From contig RCTD01000002.1 in NCBI GenBank assembly GCA_014898415.1, forward strand, positions 1,488,001 to 1,552,000: a DNA stretch of 64,000 nucleotides. Reading direction: 5' to 3'. This DNA is from Stromatinia cepivora (Eukaryota; Ascomycota; Leotiomycetes; Helotiales; Sclerotiniaceae). This document shows, in pieces, positions 11,906 to 23,664 of the stretch; position 1 is the first letter of the stretch, and each line of letters begins with the position of its first letter. The position numbers were made by a program, and so were the translations under genes. Under the pieces are notes generated by a model, which had not been told where the DNA came from, ran no database searches, and saw only the letters and a list, made by a program, of their open reading frames with translations.

Positions 11906-14340
11906 ATGAAGGCTACACCCTTAATCATCAACTGGCATGATCAGAATTCCCCCATATATAGTTGTGATTGGGAAAAGACGGGAAAAGGACGATTAGCTAC
12001 TGCGGGGGGGGATGGAAACGTTAGGGTGCGTTCGGTCTACTTGGAATGGAAATATGAGAAATGCTGATTGGGGTATAGTTATGGAAAATAGAATCCGATG
12101 GAGAAGACCGCAAGATTGAATATTTGGCCACTCTACAAAAACATACACAAGCAGTTAACGTAGTAAGATGGGCTCTGAAAGGTATGAGCACAAGACTATA
12201 CATATCAAACTGGAATGAGGCTGATCAATTTTGTAGGGGAACTACTAGCATCTGCTGGAGACGACGGAAATGTCCTACTTTGGGTACCTAGCGAAGCTTC
12301 AAATATTACACCTGCCTTTGGAGGGGATGGATTTGAAGAAAAGGAAACATGGCGGACGAAACATATGTGTAGATCATCGGGTGCTGAAATCTACGATTTG
12401 GCTTGGTCCCCAGATTCCGTTTACTTCATAATTGGGAGTATGGATAATGTTGCGAGGATATACAATGCTCAAACTGGTATGCGATCAATACTATGGGCCC
12501 CTCTATACTGAAAACTAATCAATTCCATCCAGGTCAATTAATTAGACAAATCGCCGAACATCAACATTATGTTCAAGGCGTTGCATGGGATCCATTAAAT
12601 GAATATATCGCGACACAATCTTCCGATCGATCCGTGCATATTTATACTTTGAGAACGAAAGATGGACAATTCAGTCTTGATAACAGGGAGGAGCCGAAAA
12701 GGATTGGACATAATTTGAAGATGGATTTACCTGGAAGAAGGATCTCCTCCAATAGTCCAGCACCTCCCGAGCTTGGATTTCGATCACAGTTTCCCCCAGA
12801 AACGCCAAATACAATAGGTTCACCAGGACCATCATGTCCAGGCACACCAACTTCTATAGCATTACCAATGAATCCTCCTAGTGTTATTAGTCACAGTAGA
12901 AGATCTTCATTTGGTGCTTCTTCTCCAGCAATGTCTATGCGAAGATCAGCTTCCCCTGCACCTTCTATGCCACTACCCGCCGTCATGCCGATGGAAGCAT
13001 CACCAAAACCATATTCGATGATTGGACTTGGAGTTAAAAATGCGCATATATACGCCAATGAAACTCTCAAATCATTTTTTCGCAGGTTGGCATTCACTCC
13101 CGATGGTAGTCTTCTTTTTACACCAGCGGGTCAATATCAAACACAACATAAAGGATCAGAAGGTGGTGCGAAGATGATGTATGAAGTGATTAATACGGTT
13201 TATATCTATACAAGAGGTGGAATTAACAAACCTCCTGTCGCACATTTACCTGGACATAAGAAACCTTCTGTGGCCGTAAAATGTTCTCCAGTTTACTACA
13301 CAACGCGAAAAGCTCCCCCACCAGTTACAAAACATATCACTATCGATACATCGTCAGCTGATGACACAATGGCAGCGTTACCAGAGCCAGCGATGGTTCC
13401 TAAATCACCATCTCATGCATCAATGGAACCACCTCCACTTGTATCACAAAGTAGTGATTTCCCAAGACCCGGTTCTTCATCTAAACCAAAGACTTTAGAG
13501 GTTGAAACAAGCGTAACTTCTCAAGGTCCAACAATGGCATTTTCTTTACCTTATCGTATGGTTTATGCTGTTGCCACAGAGGATTCAGTTTTATTGTATG
13601 ATACACAACAACAGACCCCACTTTGTATAGTGAGCAATTTACATTGTGCAACTTTTACGGATTTATCCTGGTATGTTTCCACTAGTTTTTGAAAGTTGAT
13701 TAATGCTGATTATTTTAGGTCATCTGATGGAACTACATTATTGATGACATCCTCGGACGGTTTCTGCTCAACATTAACTTTTGCACCTGGCGAACTTGGA
13801 CAAATTTATGATGAAGAAATACCAACTGCAAAACGTTCATTCGTAAGTGGTTCGGCTGTCTCATCAACACAAAATACTCCCATGGCAACACCAACAGCTG
13901 GTATTGCACCTCCATCACCATTTCCAATCTCAAATAATCATCATCGTACATCTTCAAATCCTATGGTTGCACCATCACCTCCTCCTGCACCTATCACAAC
14001 TTTCCGACCTTCTTCACCTACTCGATCAAACTCTACTTCTTCGGTTGCAACACAATCCTCTTATGCGACACCAGCTTTAGGTACGATTATTAGCAATCCA
14101 ATTCCATTAGCGAGTAGTGTTCCAGGTATCGCGGCTGCGAACATTGCATCAGGTGTACCCATAACAACACCTCCACAAACTCCTCGAAGTGCAGCTAGCT
14201 CGGTAGCTGGTATTAAACGACCAGGTGATGCAAGTGAGAGTGAAAAAGAAGATGTTACAGCAGGAAATGAAAAGAAAAAGAGAAGAATTGCACCCACTCA
14301 AATTTCTTCTTCGACGAATCCGGGAAGTGGAAGACCTTGA
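11906..14340 (+). CDS. cac2: Chromatin assembly factor 1 subunit B (Cac2/p60), WD40 protein, 740 aa
   Basis: Middle subunit of CAF-1, the histone chaperone that deposits H3-H4 behind replication forks in the nucleus. Exons: 11906-12025, 12079-12181, 12237-12476, 12533-13670, 13719-14340; introns are 48-56 nt, GT-AG and in frame. The N terminus (IINWHDQNSPIYSCDW) and successive WD blades (LATAGGDGNVRLW, LASAGDDGNVLLW, YDLAWSPDS, VQGVAWDP, IATQSSDRSVHIYTL, RLAFTPDGSLLFTPAG, DLSWSSDGTTLLMTSSDGFCS) match p60/Cac2, including the late SSDGFCS...ELG block before the tail. Between blades there is a Pro/Ser-rich insertion (about residues 220-320). The C-terminal tail is Ser/Thr/Pro-rich and ends in a basic stretch (KRPGD...EKKKRR), a probable nuclear signal. 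The start is the first ATG, directly before the conserved N terminus. Confidence 0.95.
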
Positions 14341-14929
14341 TTTTTATGTTATTGGGAAATAAAAATTTCCTTTCGATTTTCATTCGGGATGAGATAGGAT
14401 GGAGTTTGGCGTTTAACGGCCCAGGGACTGGAGGGGGTAAAAGGGGAAGAGAGTACCTAGTAGGCGAAATGGAAAAGAAAGGGAATGCGCTGATGGATTG
14501 ATGTGCTTTGCGGGAAATGGAATGGGATGAAATGGATGAAATGAATGGGATTTTAGCGGGTGTCAATATAATGAATTCTATTTCCATTTCGACTTTTGGC
14601 TTTTATTCTATGTATGTATATTTTGTCAAAATACTTTTCTTTGATGAGAATCTGTAAGGAGTTTAAGGGACGAAGGGATGAAGGGATGAAGAGAGGAAAA
14701 GGATGTGGATGTATGTGTTATTGGAAAATAAAAAATAAAAAATGAGAATAAAAATAAAAATGAGAAGTGAGAAGATATTAAAGGTGTTGAGGATAACTAA
14801 GGGGAGAGGAAGTGGAAGTCTTTGTATGCGGCTTTGTTTGGAGGGTTGGTAGGATGGATTGGATTGGATGGAGTGGAAATGGAAGTTTTTGTTTGTTTGT
14901 GGCTTTGTAGGGTTGGATCTTGTGGGAGG
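14341..14929. other. 3' flank of Cac2
   Basis: Non-coding purine-rich sequence with AAATAAAA-type runs around 14730-14760 that could serve as polyadenylation signals. No gene seen. Confidence 0.45.
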
Positions 14930-15120
14930 GATGGAGGGTTTGGAGGGTTTGGAGGGTTTGGAGGGATTGGAGGGTTTGGAGGGTTTGGAGGGTTGGGATG
15001 GGATGTTGATGTGAGTGGATGGGATGTTGATGTGAGTGGATGGTGGATGATGGGAGGGGAGGGTAGAAGGGGGAAGGGGGAAGGGGGGAAGGGGGAAGGG
15101 GGGAGGGGAAGGAAAGTGTG
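14930..15120 (+). repeat. G-rich tandem repeats, likely G-quadruplex-forming
   Basis: About eight copies of ggagggttt (one gga-ggg-att variant) at roughly 14932-14994. Then two copies of a 21-bp unit (gatgttgatgtgagtggatg) at about 15001-15042, and a run of gaaggggg/aagggggg at 15067-15115. Each segment offers four or more G-tracts of three or more on the plus strand. The open frame across it is a repeat artefact. Confidence 0.85.
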
Positions 15121-16731
15121 TAAAGTGATGGGGGTGAAGGGGTAAGGAAGTGAAGGGGTAAGGAAATGAAGGGATGAAATAGAATTGTATTATGATTTGA
15201 GATAAAATGAGATGAGATTTATTCGAGATGTATGAAATGAGAAATAAGAAATAAGAAATGTCTTTTTCCTAATGATTATAGATAGAGTAGAGTATAAGAT
15301 ATCATTCGTTCTTACAGGGGAACTAGTCTTTTAGATAGGATTTAGAGTATGAGATTGAATGATATAGAGGGGGTGTTTAATTATCAGGATTTTTACTATT
15401 GTAATTTTATTTGAATTATTTTCGTTTTGAAAAAGTTTAAAATATTATATCTACTAAAACTTAAAATTCTAGAAAAGCGATATTTCTCTAGAATTTGTTT
15501 TTTTATAAAAATTTAAATGATAAATCAACTACTCTACTTTTAGTCCACCTCTGCTTCGGACCATCTTTTTATATCAAAAATTATAAAAATCGATATTTTT
15601 ATTTTTTCTTATTTATGGATATAATTCTTTGAAATTATATATCTAGATTTATTGTATGTATATAAATAAAGGTGTGCGGTTAATGTAGTAAAAATATATT
15701 ATAAGTCCTAATAGTGGTAAGATCTTACTTTGTATGGTGCGTTTTCCGTAAATCCCGATGAACAAGTTGAAGCGAATGATGTAAGAAGTCTGATCTGAAA
15801 TGAAAGTAAAATGAAGCTAAACTAGGTAGTATACTCCTCGTTTTTGCCGAAATAGTGTTTAAGCGAGGCGATTTCGAAGCTATTCATTATAGTGTCGAAT
15901 TAGTTATGCATCATCGTCGATTGAGTCATAAAGAGTGGCAAATCCTGCTCATTTTGAAGATGCTGTTCTTTTTATCGTCAGGGAAGGAGGAGGAGGAGGA
16001 GGATAAAGTGAAAAATTGGTATGTTTTACAAATGCGAAAGAGAGTAAAAAAGAGCAAGAGAAAGAGATAGTATGAAGAGTATGAAAAGGGACTTAGGTCT
16101 CGAGTAATAAATATCAAGAACTCTATATTAGAAACTTCTGGTTTAAAAGAGTATCGCGTGATGATAAGTCGGGGAGTGTCTATGAGATACATCTATTCCT
16201 TAATAGTTATTCACGGAGTAGATATAAAGTCTTATTAGTTGTTACGAAGGGACTAGCCTTTCTAAGATTAAGAGTACTAGACTGAAAGATATTAAACTGG
16301 ATGCTTAATTACCTACTAAAGCTCATACTATCCAAAAAAAACTCGAGCCTCCCATAGTTTCAAAGAAGTCTAAAACGTCATACTAAAACTAATGATCCTA
16401 TAAAACCGTATTCCCCTCGGATTTGTCCTGATGAAAACTTTACATCATAAGTATTCTTCCTTTCTTCGCGATTTCTTCTTGTATACATACACAGCTCTAC
16501 AAGATATATATTACCATAGATCTCATGGCGCCTTTTCTTCCAACCAAGTTTAACCACCATGATGTCAACATCCAGCAATCCTCCAACCTCCCTCCCTACG
16601 GCCATTGCCTTTATACTCAATCGTACAACCGATGATTTCTTCTGTTCATTTTGTACTACCAACCAAGAAAATATCTCGATTCCAATCTGGATCATGAGCG
16701 TCATCTTTCTCATATTCGTGCTGCTTCTCAA
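15121..16731. other. Intergenic stretch with an AT-rich patch
   Basis: 15380-15690 is markedly AT-rich and may be a small RIP-hit transposon scrap; I find no termini. A loose similarity (roughly 60-65% by eye) links 15305-15380 and 16215-16300 (shared ttac..gg.actag, gagta..aga.tgaa.gatat). No gene is supported here. Confidence 0.4.
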
Positions 16732-17142
16732 ATGGCTGATACGATACAAGGTTTTATGGATGTGGAAACGTGTCATCAAAAAATGTCGACCCTCGAGCAT
16801 GAAAACATGGCAAGATTGAAATTATTGGAGGATGAAAGGAAGCAATCTTGGGCTGAAACCTATCAAAAAGATGCTGCCCACTTGGTGAAAATACGAGACC
16901 TAGCTGCGAGTATCAATACTGCTTTTAAAGTGCCTTACGATACGGTAAATTTTGAAGAGGGTTACGCGAAGACAGCTACTTTTATACATGAAATGCATCA
17001 ATTGCATGATTTAATGGACGAAGAATTTTTGGAAAAATATTGTGTTGATTCTTCTCGATTAAAGAAAAATGCTGATGGGATATATATACCGCCGCCTAGA
17101 TTTGGACCAAAACATATATTCCTCCAAAATTTTGAAGGATAA
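16732..17142 (+). CDS. Hypothetical protein, 136 aa, start uncertain
   Basis: I do not recognise this protein. The frame is rich in Glu, Lys, His and Asp (MADTIQGFMDVETCHQ..., LKLLEDERKQSWAETYQKD...), looks largely helical, and ends with a short Pro-rich piece (IYIPPPRFGPKHIF). The frame stays open upstream to a TGA near 16636 but has no earlier ATG, so I start at 16732. The open, coding-like sequence before that ATG (YLDSNLDHERHLSHIR) suggests a missing 5' exon or a broken start. An overlapping frame from 16559 encodes a hydrophobic stretch and is a rival reading. It could be a real small gene or a gene fragment. Confidence 0.45.
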   Translation: MADTIQGFMDVETCHQKMSTLEHENMARLKLLEDERKQSWAETYQKDAAHLVKIRDLAASINTAFKVPYDTVNFEEGYAKTATFIHEMHQLHDLMDEEFLEKYCVDSSRLKKNADGIYIPPPRFGPKHIFLQNFEG

Positions 17143-18225
17143 ACGAGGTTATCATCAATCACTAACTGGTCTCTAATTTAATTTTTCTTTTTAGTAGGTT
17201 CTTTTAGATGGTAGCTAAGAAGCTTCTATAAGAGGTATTTCCGTACCATTACAACATCATTTCTCTTTTATTTACAGTATACTTTTTCTTCTGAACTCAC
17301 GGCGGCGAATTCATCGAGAATCCTGAAAGTCTCAAAGGAGTTGGGCCCCGACAACCAAAAATCTTCCTTCGTTCACCACTTATAAATTCAAGGAAGGAAA
17401 TGGGGGGTAGCGAAAAGGCAGCTGCTACTAACAGCTGCTATCACGATGGTGTGTAGTCTATCTCGGGAGACACATAACCATAAAAGCATCAGCTCGAAGT
17501 CGTATTGATGTTTAACGGGGAAGCGGACGTTAAGGAGATAATTGTATGTATTTTTTTTTCTTGGAAAATTCAATGGTTATTGGAGGGAATATGTTTTTCA
17601 CGTCCTTTCCCCCAGCAGTCAATTCTATCTCAGAAATTAATGAGGTCTCTACAGTACAAATCTACCTTGATGCATGGTATGCGAGTCTTTGGGTGGAGGA
17701 AATCGAGGCTGATTATGCTATGTATGGATGGGGAGGAGAGAATTAGCTGGGTTAATGAATGAATGAGACGGTGGTCATTAAGCGAACTGAAGGGAGTCGA
17801 GACTACAGAGGGGAGGATCTTACGGGATGGAAATATAAATACCTAGTAGCATTATGTTTGTATGTCTATAGAAGGTGGGATCAAGATGACACTTTCACTT
17901 GCAGTCCCAATAGATAAATGAAACTAAACTTTTAATACTTTTCTTCGGTGTGGATAGCATTACCTAGCTCAATGACGCATATTAAGGTTACTCGTACCTT
18001 CCTTTCTTAATTTGGCAAGATCGATCGATGTAACTGAATTCTTGTAGTATCTTGAGAAAACCTTAGAATGTACAGCCTCTCTTTCTCTTTTGTTTATTCA
18101 CCTTTCCTCATAACAAGAAATGTCTTCTTGTATTCTTATATGATGATTCTTTTCTGAAGTCTTTGAAAGAGGTTCAATATCACTACTCGATTTTATTATT
18201 TATAATACTAATATTTGTTAAGAAG
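17143..18225. other. Intergenic, no gene supported
   Basis: A frame at about 17570-17746 (MVIGGNMFFTSFPPAVNS...) looks mildly protein-like but has no recognised motif and no defined exon boundaries. The frame leading into 18226 also stays open for roughly 150 nt upstream, including a hydrophobic run, so the neighbouring candidate gene could begin earlier. Confidence 0.35.
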
Positions 18226-18927
18226 ATGAGATACCTGTCCAACAATTGCAAGCACATCCGCACGGCAACCGCTACGTGAGCTTCACATGATCCGATTCAA
18301 TCAGACAATATAGCTAATAAGAGCCATTGTAGCACTGTCAGAGATGAATTGGAGATAATATTCTCGCAAGTAAAATTGCTAGACTAGAAAGCTTACAGAC
18401 CATCCACGAAATTCATTTCAGTATCAAAAGGAAAGTAACCAAAATGTAAGTACTTAGTTCCTTTTCTATATGTTGTTCTGATTTGTTTTTTAGTGGAAAG
18501 GAGAACGAATGCTAGTAAGAATATCTTCTTCTACCACTAGCGTTTATATGAAGCTTTAGTATTGATATATTTCAGCGAAACGAGACACGAGGAAGAGTGA
18601 GTGCGCCTTGTTATTCATGCCCACTGCAGAGTGTTCGGATTTTACTAATTTGTATTGTAGTCAAAGGAAGATTCGGGAACTGTTATTATTGATCTTTTCC
18701 AAAATTCTCTTCCAGTATTATTCCATAGCCAGAACATCTATACACAATGCAAGGTCGTGTTGCGTGAAGCAGACCACGAATCTTGTATTACAATCCTACC
18801 ATATACTACCTACCAACCCTGTTTTTTGATCGATGAGGCTAATCATATATATAGTGAGTTCCAAAACACAGTATTGTTAGTAATTACACTCCGAACATCA
18901 AACTGGATTATTGCAGGAGGGGATTGA
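18226..18927 (+). CDS. Candidate micro-exon gene, 118-aa protein of unknown function
   Basis: Seven exons joined by six short introns give one open frame: 18226-18275, 18333-18369, 18422-18445, 18494-18514, 18576-18596, 18661-18853 and 18917-18927. Exon lengths are 50, 37, 24, 21, 21, 193 and 11 nt. Introns are 48-64 nt. Donors read GTGAGC, GTAAAA, GTAAGT, GTAAGA, GTGAGT and GTGAGT; every acceptor is TAG or CAG. The phase is kept at every junction. The last intron is 63 nt and open, so retaining it reaches the same TGA. The protein starts MRYLSNNCKHIRTATA, has a charged middle (KGERMLRNETRGRSKED) and a C-terminal part with four Cys in a VLREADHESCITILPYTTY-type context. There is no clear signal peptide and I recognise no family. 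The 5' end is uncertain because the frame stays open upstream. Confidence 0.55.
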
Positions 18928-19177
18928 TTATCAAATCTTATGGCTAATTTGCTAATCACATAAGCAGAGAAATGAGGGTGAAAGAACTGTTAGTGATTAT
19001 ACTTCACAAATCAAGAATGGATTTATAGTATGATACTAACTATTAATCTAAGGGACGAGATAATTAACATGGGGTTAGTTATTTTCAACTCTTATGGAAT
19101 TTCTTTGATTTATCATAGTAGACAAGGGCCAACAAATGTTGATATAGAGAGGTAGCAAAGACCTGGCGGGGCTGGGC
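18928..19177. other. Spacer downstream of the micro-exon candidate
   Basis: Non-coding as far as I can see. It contains a good branch-point-like tactaac at about 19035 followed by an AG, so a further downstream exon of either neighbour cannot be excluded. Confidence 0.3.
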
Positions 19178-19562
19178 GAAACAGAATTGCTGGAAGTTGG
19201 TAGTGAAGATCTGGGATGAGTAAGATATATAAATGGACTGAATTTACTAAATTGATGATAAGCTGATTGAATATAGATTATTCATGATAACAGGCTTTGC
19301 CCTAGCAATTTGGAACGATCGGCGCACGGAAAAGCCGTCTGCATCAAAGATTAGACATTGGGGATGAAACAGAACTGTTGGAAGTTGGCAGTAAAAATCT
19401 GGGATGAGTAAGTTGTACATATGTATTGAATTTACTAAATTGATATTAAGCTGATCGGATGGAATATAGAATCTTCATGATTATAGGCTTCGCGATAGCA
19501 ATTTGGAACGACCGGCACATGGAAAAAGCCGTTTGTGTCAAAAATTAGACCTTGGGGATGAA
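19178..19562 (+). repeat. Diverged tandem duplication, period about 188 bp
   Basis: Two direct copies, 19178-19365 and 19366-19562. Both begin with gaaacagaa, share tctgggatgagtaag and gaatttactaaattgat, and run to ttggggatgaa. In each, a GTAAG donor and a YAG about 75 nt later flank the least similar part. In the frame reading GDETELLEVGS and SNLERxAHGKSRL, six or more of the differences between copies are synonymous (for example ttg/ctg, ggt/ggc, cac/cat, gcg/gca). That suggests decayed coding exons rather than random spacer. Copy 1 lacks one base of copy 2 in the aaaa run near 19330. Confidence 0.75.
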
Positions 19563-19662
19563 TTTGATTCATCTCCATGATGATTTCTCATGGCACTTGA
19601 CAAGGGCGGTCAAATAGACACCGATGGAAAGGAAATAAAAGAATCTTTACCCCAAGGAATCT

Positions 19663-22593
19663 TCAAATCCCCTCAACAAGCCAATCGAAATCTTCCACAA
19701 TTTTCTCCACTACATTTCTCGGTATCTCTCGTGTCATAGCTAGATACATCCCATAATCCCTTTGCGCCAATAAGATTTTCCCCTGTGTTCCGTGGTGAGT
19801 AGACGTACTCAAAGTCCTATACATTCCTAAAGCTGGATCCTCTTATTAGCCGATGTCATTTTTTTCAGTTCAGAAAAATGAGAAGTTCACTTACCCGAAG
19901 CCGGTTTTGTCAAAAATCCAATCGTACCTTTTCCAACCCCCTTTACAAATCCCTTTTTCCCGTCTTTAATGGCGCCTTTGATGGGATGTGTAAAGAATCC
20001 TGTAAACCTATCTGCAACTCCGTATCCGAAACTCTGTGCATTCACAATTCATGCATTTAGCGGATCGAGCTCAAATCTTCACTCACATCACCAAAAAAAA
20101 AAGAACAGCTCAAAACTAACCTCAACTCCCACTAATCCCCCACTCTTCCAATCCCTCACATCCCCATAATCTCTCGGCTTATCCCCATACAGCCCAGGAA
20201 TCTCATGAAAACCATCTGCCACCGCTACCGGAACCTCAACCGCCGATTTGGAGATCGCCATGCCGAGATTTTGGAATCCTTTTCCAATGGCTATACTCCC
20301 TGCTTGTAATGCGGTACGCGAAGATGTCGTTCCATTTTCTCGTGTTTTGGTGAGCGCGCCTTGGTATTCGTGACGGTATTTTGTGCCAATGCTGCTTAGG
20401 GCAAGGGTTATGTCGACGGCGCTATCGAGCGCAGCGGAGGTGGTGGCGGTCCAGGGGTCCCAGCGTCGGTTTTTGATGGTGATGGGGTGGGGTTTGTAGC
20501 TGGGTGATGTTGGGTTAGTGGGTTGGTTTTTTGGGGTTAGATTGTGAGTGGAATTCGAGCTTACATTGAGAGATTACTGGTGTTGATCTTTTTCTTCTCG
20601 ACGAGGGTGGCGGCCGCTTGATGGGATAATTTGAGATTTCTTTTGCCTTTTTTTCATAACCAGGTTGCGGGTTTTTGGGGCATTATCTCGCAACTCATTG
20701 TTTGGAGTGGAAGGTTTCGATGGAATGAATTGACGGCTTCTTTGACTCCGTTTTCACGTCGAATTTTTACCGCAAGGTCGTGTGCTGCTATGACGGTATT
20801 GGGGGATAGGAGAAATTTGATAGAGTTGGAGAGAATGGTCATAGTGAGTGATCGGTGATCAATGGGTGGAGGACCAGCACCGGCTGCTGCGACCATGTTT
20901 CCCCAGAATGGTTGGCTGTGAGATGATTAGTTACAAACACTGCTCACCATTGAGAAGGCCGACTTACTCTCCGAAAAATGGGACGATGGCAGTAGGACGA
21001 CCATTTAGTAGTCCGCATGCTGTTGTTCCTGCACCGCCATGATGGATAACCGCTGAGACGTGTTTAAATAGCCATTCTATGAATATTAGCTAATGATTAC
21101 CTGGGTATGGTGTTTTGGATATTCTTACCATGAGGACAATCATCGATGAATAAAACATTCTTATCCTCTACTTCTTGTCCAAGTTTACTCCAACCTTTCG
21201 ATACAATTGCTCTAATGCCACAATCACGAATTGCGGTCATGATAATTGCAGTCATCTTTTTAGGATTTTCCATTACGATGCTACCAAATCCAATGTAGAT
21301 AGGTTTTGGGCCCGCCTCAAGAAATTTTAATATCCTAGGATCAGGATCGTATGATGGTGAAGGACGGAAGAAAAATCCACAAACATCTAGACAGTTGGTC
21401 AGTATCTGCATAGAAGCTTTGGAAGACCTCTGAAAGTACTAACCTATGTGTGGAAGCCAATCCTGAGGTTTTGGTATAAGTGCTGGTGACCAACAATATG
21501 TGAAGGGAATATTTAGAGAAGCTGCTAAACGAGGACCAGCCATGACTGGCACCGGCTCAAGATCTAAGAACTTCTTCCTGAAGTGATTAATTACGTCTCC
21601 AAGGCTACATGAAAGTGATTAGAGAATATACGATCAGGAATATCGAACGAAAACCCACCCTTGCCAAGTCATCAAATCTACCAATCCGTAAGACAAAAAA
21701 TTCGCAGTTTTAGCATCAGTTTTCGTAGATTGAATATTCGCAAGCGGATGAGGAAATGATCTCGTCGCTGTCCATGGCATTGTAAACATAAGATGTACTG
21801 GAATTCCCAAAGCCTGCGCACAATGGATATGAGCAAAACTAGGTGGATTTGCAATAATTGCTTGCGCGATAAATGGTTCACCAGTCTCGGAATCGGGTTC
21901 GATGCAGGAGTTCCAACATCCTTTGAGCATTTTGGATATCATTTTTCTTTTCTTGGAGATTTCTCCACTGCGTAAGGTACTGAATTTTGGGAATATCCCT
22001 GGGTTTTTAACCATGTACTAAACAAGATTGTTATGAGTATGTCATGGAGAGAAATGGTGTACTTACTGCCATTAATTCTGCAGGGTCGCCACCGATTGCA
22101 TAGAATTCTAGCCCAGCATCTCGCACGAACTTTTGAAATACATCGTGAGTTGCAATACGTACTCGATGACCTGCGAGTTGAAGTTCATTTCCTAAAGCTA
22201 TGAAAGGTTGGACATCACCTAAAATAGAATGTTAATGCCGAACTTTCATTTAAAGGTATCAAGTAGACTTTGAGAAATATACCTCGACTTCCAACTACCT
22301 GAATGACTATATTGAGTCTAGGGTATTTCCCTATAGGCTTTGGACTCTCTCTCGATGTGTTTTCAGGCATGTAAATTGGAGGCAATAAAGATTTATTACC
22401 CATAAATGACATAGTGATTCGTCCATTGTCTGCTGTGTGTTAGTTACGCGACTTTATAGAAGGTATTGTGGAAATCACCTTGGACTGCCGTAGAAACACC
22501 ATATTCTTCATTGCCAAACGTTGCTTCGTAAGGAGGAGGAGCATCCCATTCAATACTATCACTTCTTCTCGAATCCTTTTCAGAATTACTCAT
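19663..22593 (-). pseudogene. UDP-glycosyltransferase (GT28/sterol-glucosyltransferase-like) with an in-frame stop
   Basis: GT-B enzyme moving sugar from a UDP-sugar to a lipid such as a sterol. Exons (minus): 22593-22479, 22429-22283, 22218-22067, 22017-21659, 21604-21444, 21386-21129, 21076-20968, 20915-20565, 20499-20121, 20033-19895, 19841-19663. Introns are GT-AG except that the last acceptor is AAG. N-terminal nucleotide-sugar fold: [20 protein letters not shown]. Acceptor domain: [18 protein letters not shown] and [14 protein letters not shown]. Donor site: PIYIGFGSIV and [17 protein letters not shown]...PFFGDQPFWG. No GRAM/PH region as in Atg26. A TGA at 20656-20654 interrupts the frame at codon 521; homology-like sequence (KKGKRNLKLSHQAAATLVEKKK) and three more well-formed exons continue after it to a 782-codon end. 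The product is thus either truncated to 520 aa, with the catalytic core but no C-terminal region, or the gene is a young pseudogene. Confidence 0.88.
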
Positions 22594-23664
22594 GGTATTG
22601 AGAATAGAGAATGAAATTATAAAAAACCCGTTATGTATGTAAACGTTACGAAATGAGAAGCTTAAGATGATTTGGAAGAGAACTTTGAGAGGAATACTCG
22701 TAAAACTTTTTACTGAAGTCATATATATCTCTTGAATATTTACCTACCTAGAGGCAGTGCATATCATGCCTTGTCTATCGTAGTTACCAGCCATATTCAT
22801 GCCATCATGCGTGTCATGCTGTGAATAGCTTCGTAGCAAAGTTTTGGCTTTTTCTATTTACGTATATCGTATTCGTACATCGGTCTCGTACTGGGACTAT
22901 CTCACGTGATTGAATGTTTCTACTCCTGCCAGTCCTGTCGTGAGGTTTTGACGCGATGCGAGGATGGGGAAATCCGCTGTCCAGTCAATTACCGCGTACC
23001 TACCTCAATTGTAAGTTATTGAGCATACATAGATAGTATATCTGCCCCTTTCTTTAGCAAAATTGTCCTGTACCTTGTATTGAGTACAATCTTTTACAAC
23101 CTTTGCTTCGCATCTCGCACTGTGGATTTCAGGCTACGGCATTTGACCTTAGTTCTACCGCAAGGAGAATAAAAGTGGAATTTTCAGCTTCTTCCATTCT
23201 TCTTCAGAATGCGGTTTGTTGTCGAAAGACCCATCCCATATTGATTAGATATCGGACGCTTTTTCGAGAATGTGGACGATGAAATTGTGAAGACGAACCA
23301 GAGTCTTTCAAAACGATGAATACGCTGAAACATGGAACCGCTGGAGCTTGGGTCTCCTGGGGTTTCTCCGGTGTCAATTGAGTGCATGAGTATCGAGACA
23401 AACTATTTTGCGTGCGCCTCAATTAATGGAGCGAATACATTATACGAGGCTGTAATGTACAATGAATGTTCAAATTCCTCTAGCAATGATTATAAAAAAG
23501 AGCTAGTGCTACTTTGGACTGATTACCTTTTGCTACATATCATGCTTGTACTCGTACTGTGAGTATCAATATTTTCTCTTTGAAATACAGTCATTGCCAA
23601 TTTCGTCCTTTTATTTGCGAATTCGCGTTTTCGGGCGGGTGTCTATCTATACTGCTATTCGCAG
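22594..23664. other. Upstream flank of the glycosyltransferase and intergenic space
   Basis: The frame is open upstream of the chosen ATG to 22722, including hydrophobic residues, but MSNSEKDSRRSDS...PPPYEATFG is a typical cytosolic start, so I keep it. Open frames at 23184-23562 on both strands have no recognisable content. Confidence 0.4.

Noticed and set aside
14822..15145. 107-aa Gly-rich frame (GFGGFGG)
   Set aside because: Direct reading of the ggagggttt repeat; no start context or conserved flank.
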